The notes beneath the pieces were generated by a model, which saw only the letters and a list, made by a program, of their open reading frames with translations, had not been told where the DNA came from and did no database searches. A stretch of DNA of 17,019 bases from Dehalococcoidia bacterium (GTDB taxonomy: Bacteria; Chloroflexota; Dehalococcoidia; JACVQG01; JAHKAY01). The position numbers and the translations under genes are program-made. The stretch lies in NCBI GenBank assembly GCA_030740315.1, contig JASLXN010000014.1, positions 1 through 17,019 on the forward strand, in the 5' to 3' direction. Each line of letters starts with the position of its first letter. Position 1 is the stretch's first letter. Shown one piece after another: positions 14,454-17,019 of the stretch.

Positions 14454-15502
14454 AACAGGACAGGACGACTGGGGGGATGAAGGTGCTGATAACCGGGGGC
14501 GCCGGCTTCATCGGCAGCAACTTCGTGCGCCACATTCTCGTAGCGCACGCCTCCTGGGAGGTGGTAAACCTGGACAAACTAACCTATGCGGGCAACCTGG
14601 CAAATCTAAAGGACGTGGAACAGGACCCCCGCTACAGCTTCATTGAGGGGGACATCGCAGACGGTGATATCGTGGGCCGGCTCATGGCCAGGGGAGTGGA
14701 TGTCGTGGTGAACTTCGCTGCCGAGTCCCACGTGGACAGAAGCATTGAAGACCCTTCCCCGTTCATAGACACCAACGTCAGGGGCACGCAGGTGCTCCTA
14801 GAGAGTGTCAGAAAGCATCATGTGACAAGATTCGTCCAGGTCTCCACGGATGAGGTATACGGTACCCTGGGGCAAGAGGGAAAGTTTTCCGAGGACTCAC
14901 CCCTAGCCCCTAACAGCCCGTATGCGGCCAGTAAGGCGGCCGCCGACCTCCTCTGCCGTTCCTATTTCCACACCTATGGGCTGCCCGTTATGGTGACCCG
15001 CTGCTCAAACAACTACGGGCCTCACCAGTACCCGGAGAAGCTCATCCCTCTGGTAGTGACCAATGCCATGGAGGGCAAGCCCATTCCTGTGTATGGCAAG
15101 GGATTGAACGTACGGGACTGGATATTCGTAGAGGAACACTGCCGTGCCATAGACGCCATAATAGCCCAGGGCAGACCCGGAGAGACCTACAATATAGGGG
15201 CCGACTGCGAGAGGGCCAACATCGAGATTGTATACGCTATACTGGATATAATGGGTAAGCCCCGCTCCCTGGTACAGTTCGTGTCCGACCGCCCCGGTCA
15301 TGACTGGCGATATGCCCTTGACACGATCAAGCTGAATAGGGAGATCGGCTGGCAACCGGTATATTCTCTGAATGCGCACTTGGAAAGGACGGTCAGATGG
15401 TACATGGACAACGAGGAATGGTGGCGACCGCTGAAGAGCGTCGACTATTACGAATACTATGAGCGGACATACGGGAGACGGCGGTGTCAAAAAACCGGAT
15501 AG
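14450..15502 (+). CDS. rmlB: dTDP-glucose 4,6-dehydratase
   Basis: Converts dTDP-glucose to dTDP-4-keto-6-deoxyglucose with tightly bound NAD. In the 350 residues, ITGGAGFIGSNFVRHIL is the Rossmann start. FAAESHVDRSIEDPSPFIDT, STDEVYG (the Thr-Asp-Glu dehydration triad), SPYAASKAAADLL (catalytic Tyr and Lys), NNYGPHQYPEKLIPL and VRDWIFVEEHCRA are near-invariant RmlB blocks, and RPGHDWRYALD is at the substrate end. Usual length is 330-360. I placed the start at ATG 14450, in the 4-base overlap with rmlA; MKVLITGG at ATG 14477 is the family's common start and is possible. No rmlC or rmlD is seen, so the 4-keto product probably goes to something other than rhamnose. Confidence 0.95.
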   Translation: MKQDRTTGGMKVLITGGAGFIGSNFVRHILVAHASWEVVNLDKLTYAGNLANLKDVEQDPRYSFIEGDIADGDIVGRLMARGVDVVVNFAAESHVDRSIEDPSPFIDTNVRGTQVLLESVRKHHVTRFVQVSTDEVYGTLGQEGKFSEDSPLAPNSPYAASKAAADLLCRSYFHTYGLPVMVTRCSNNYGPHQYPEKLIPLVVTNAMEGKPIPVYGKGLNVRDWIFVEEHCRAIDAIIAQGRPGETYNIGADCERANIEIVYAILDIMGKPRSLVQFVSDRPGHDWRYALDTIKLNREIGWQPVYSLNAHLERTVRWYMDNEEWWRPLKSVDYYEYYERTYGRRRCQKTG

Positions 15503-15525
15503 TCCGGCCAGACAGGAAGACTTCC

Positions 15526-16767
15526 ATGCACCCTAAGATGAAACTGAGAAGGTACGCAGGCGCGGTATACGACAGAGAAGAGCTTGACAGCATGACCTCT
15601 GCCATGCAGGACGGCTGGTGGAGCGGCGGCGAGAGAACCGAGCTTTTTGAGCACGACTTCGCTGGTTTTCTGGGCGTGAAGCACGCCATCAGTTGCAACT
15701 CCGGCTCATCAGCGAACCTCTTGGCCATGAGCGCCCTTGAGATGGAGCTGGGGGCGGAGGTCATAACGCCCGCAGCCACATTCCCCACCACTATTAACCC
15801 GGCCATAGTCACAGGCCTCAGTCCGGTATTCGTTGATGTTGAGTTGGATACCTACAACATAGACCCCATCATGTTGGAGAAGGCCGTGACTGGGCGAACA
15901 GGGGCGGTGATGGTCCCACATATGTTGGGCAACCCCTGCGACATGGATCGTATTCGGAACATATGCTCCAGACATGGCTTGAGGCTGGTGGAGGACTGTT
16001 GCGATGCCCTGGGTTCCAAATATAAGGACCGACCTGTGGCCACCTTTGGGGACATGGCCACCTTCAGCTTCTATCCAGCACACCACATGACCACCGGCGA
16101 GGGCGGCATGGTGGTGACCGATGACGGGGAGTTGGCTGAGCGGCTGAGGGGCTACAGGGACTGGGGCCGCTTGTGCAACTGTGAGCCCTGTCAGGAGGTG
16201 GCCAGGCAGAAGGAAGGCTATCTCTGTCCCAAGCGGCTGAACTTCAAGCTGCCGGACGGAACGCCATACGACCGCCGCTATGCTTACGGCTATATAGGCT
16301 TCAATTTGAAGATGACCGAATTACAAGCCGCCATGGGCCTCGCCCAGCTCAAGAAGCTCAGCGGCTTCGTAGAGGCCCGAAAGCGCAATTTCGATACCCT
16401 CAGAAGGTGTGTCGAGAACGTGACCCATTTCTTGCTGCCCCACACCTATCCCAGCGCTGATCCCTGCTGGTTCGCCTTCCCTCTCACGGTAAAGGATGGA
16501 GCGCCGTTTTATAGGGAGCAAGCCACCCGCTACCTTGAGTCCAGGGGTGTTCAGACCAGGCCGATGTTTGCCGGTAACCTCCTGCGGCATCCGGCATACC
16601 AGAACAAAGGATTCAGAGTGGTAGGCAAGCTGACCAACAGCGACAAAGTCATGAAAGACACTTTTTTCATCGGCGTGTACCCCGGTCTTGCCACCGAGGA
16701 CATGGAGTTTATAGGTGAGGCCATTTGTGATATTGATAACGGGCGGGCTGGGCTTCCTGGGAAGTAG
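15526..16767 (+). CDS. RfbH/E1-like NDP-4-keto-6-deoxyglucose 3-dehydrase (PLP, iron-sulfur)
   Basis: Removes the C3 hydroxyl of a 4-keto-6-deoxy nucleotide sugar, the key step to 3,6-dideoxyhexoses. The 413 residues have the DegT fold, but in SFYPAHHMTTGEGG His186 sits where aminotransferases have the PLP lysine, the hallmark of E1/RfbH. Cys159 and Cys217 are 57 residues apart, followed by Cys219, exactly as in the E1 [2Fe-2S] motif. The last ligand, expected 7 residues on, is absent; Cys222 or Cys234 could take its place. RYAGAVYDREELDSM and AYGYIGFNLKMTELQAAMGL are E1-type blocks. I chose ATG 15526, with AGGAAG upstream. GTG 15484, overlapping rmlB, also has a GGGAG site and would add 14 residues. 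No reductase partner is in view. Confidence 0.9.
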   Translation: MHPKMKLRRYAGAVYDREELDSMTSAMQDGWWSGGERTELFEHDFAGFLGVKHAISCNSGSSANLLAMSALEMELGAEVITPAATFPTTINPAIVTGLSPVFVDVELDTYNIDPIMLEKAVTGRTGAVMVPHMLGNPCDMDRIRNICSRHGLRLVEDCCDALGSKYKDRPVATFGDMATFSFYPAHHMTTGEGGMVVTDDGELAERLRGYRDWGRLCNCEPCQEVARQKEGYLCPKRLNFKLPDGTPYDRRYAYGYIGFNLKMTELQAAMGLAQLKKLSGFVEARKRNFDTLRRCVENVTHFLLPHTYPSADPCWFAFPLTVKDGAPFYREQATRYLESRGVQTRPMFAGNLLRHPAYQNKGFRVVGKLTNSDKVMKDTFFIGVYPGLATEDMEFIGEAICDIDNGRAGLPGK

Positions 16768-17019
16768 CCTGGCCGAAACCCTGATGGACAAGGGCCATCG
16801 GCTGCTCCTGACAGGCAGATCTGCCACGAAAGCACGCAATCTTGCTGCAGTGAAAGAGCGGGCAGCCATAGAGCATGGTGATGTCACAGACTTCGACTGG
16901 GTGCGTTCCCTGGTCTTGGAGCACTCACCGGAAGTTATATTCCATTTTGCTGGCCAATTGACCTCCTACGAGTCCTTCGAGAATCCTCTATATGATGTGG
17001 ACGTAAACTCCAAGTCTAC
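16727..17019 (+). CDS. NAD(P)-dependent epimerase/dehydratase (N-terminal part, runs off the right edge)
   Basis: I translated this frame by hand; it is open from GTG 16727 to the end, 97 residues. It reads VILITGGLGFLGSSLAETLM at the start, the Rossmann GGLGFLGS motif of extended SDR enzymes, then IEHGDVTDFDWV (the Asp-containing strand 3 region) and VIFHFAGQLTSYESFENPLY, typical of nucleotide-sugar epimerases and reductases. GGTGAGG lies about 6 bases upstream of the GTG, inside the end of the RfbH-like gene, so the two genes overlap by 41 bases. Right after a 3-dehydrase, a 4-ketoreductase or 2-epimerase for a 3,6-dideoxy sugar would make sense, but the part that would show its specificity is outside the window. 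Confidence 0.8.
   Translation, partial: MILITGGLGFLGSSLAETLMDKGHRLLLTGRSATKARNLAAVKERAAIEHGDVTDFDWVRSLVLEHSPEVIFHFAGQLTSYESFENPLYDVDVNSKS

Overview
The window looks like chromosomal DNA of a bacterium related to the Dehalococcoidia (Chloroflexota). The best evidence is the Elp3 protein at the left end. It has the short N-terminus and the sequence pattern I recall for the structurally studied Dehalococcoides mccartyi Elp3, and it sits beside a Trm9-like methyltransferase. Shine-Dalgarno sites, a TTGACA promoter, GlmS, RmlA/RmlB, and RecD2 and RadC remnants all point to a bacterium rather than an archaeon. The DNA is GC-rich, with frequent ATA (Ile) and AGG (Arg) codons and several GTG and TTG starts. 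The taxon is an inference from protein resemblance, not from a search.

Left part (1-2632). A partial SAM methyltransferase (minus) and Elp3 (plus) diverge from a 44-base gap. Together they could make and then methylate a carboxymethyl group on the tRNA wobble uridine. An EthD-family protein (minus) overlaps the 3' end of elp3. Between it and glmS is about 700 bases of gene wreckage: a RecD2 helicase C-terminal remnant with a stop codon and a frameshift, running into a RadC C-terminal remnant, with four copies of a hexanucleotide between them.

Middle (2633-6503). Two minus-strand genes belong to UDP-N-acetylglucosamine supply: glmS, with a good promoter, and a GlmU-like two-domain nucleotidyltransferase/hexapeptide-repeat protein. 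A possible 48-residue ORF of unknown function lies between them.

Right part (6504-17019). This is a plus-strand surface-glycan locus: a family 2 glycosyltransferase; an epimerase/dehydratase, a GDP-fucose-synthase-like reductase and a cupin (tightly packed); then a DegT aminotransferase, a family 4 glycosyltransferase, a thymidylate-kinase-like P-loop protein, RmlA (long form), RmlB, an RfbH/E1-like 3-dehydrase and a partial further SDR protein, linked by short gaps or overlaps. The products suggest two nucleotide-sugar branches. One is a 4-keto-6-deoxy sugar branch, possibly GDP-linked, leading to a reduced and/or aminated sugar. The other runs from glucose-1-phosphate through RmlA and RmlB to a 4-keto-6-deoxyglucose that the RfbH-like enzyme could 3-deoxygenate. 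I see no tRNA, rRNA, CRISPR array or intact insertion sequence.
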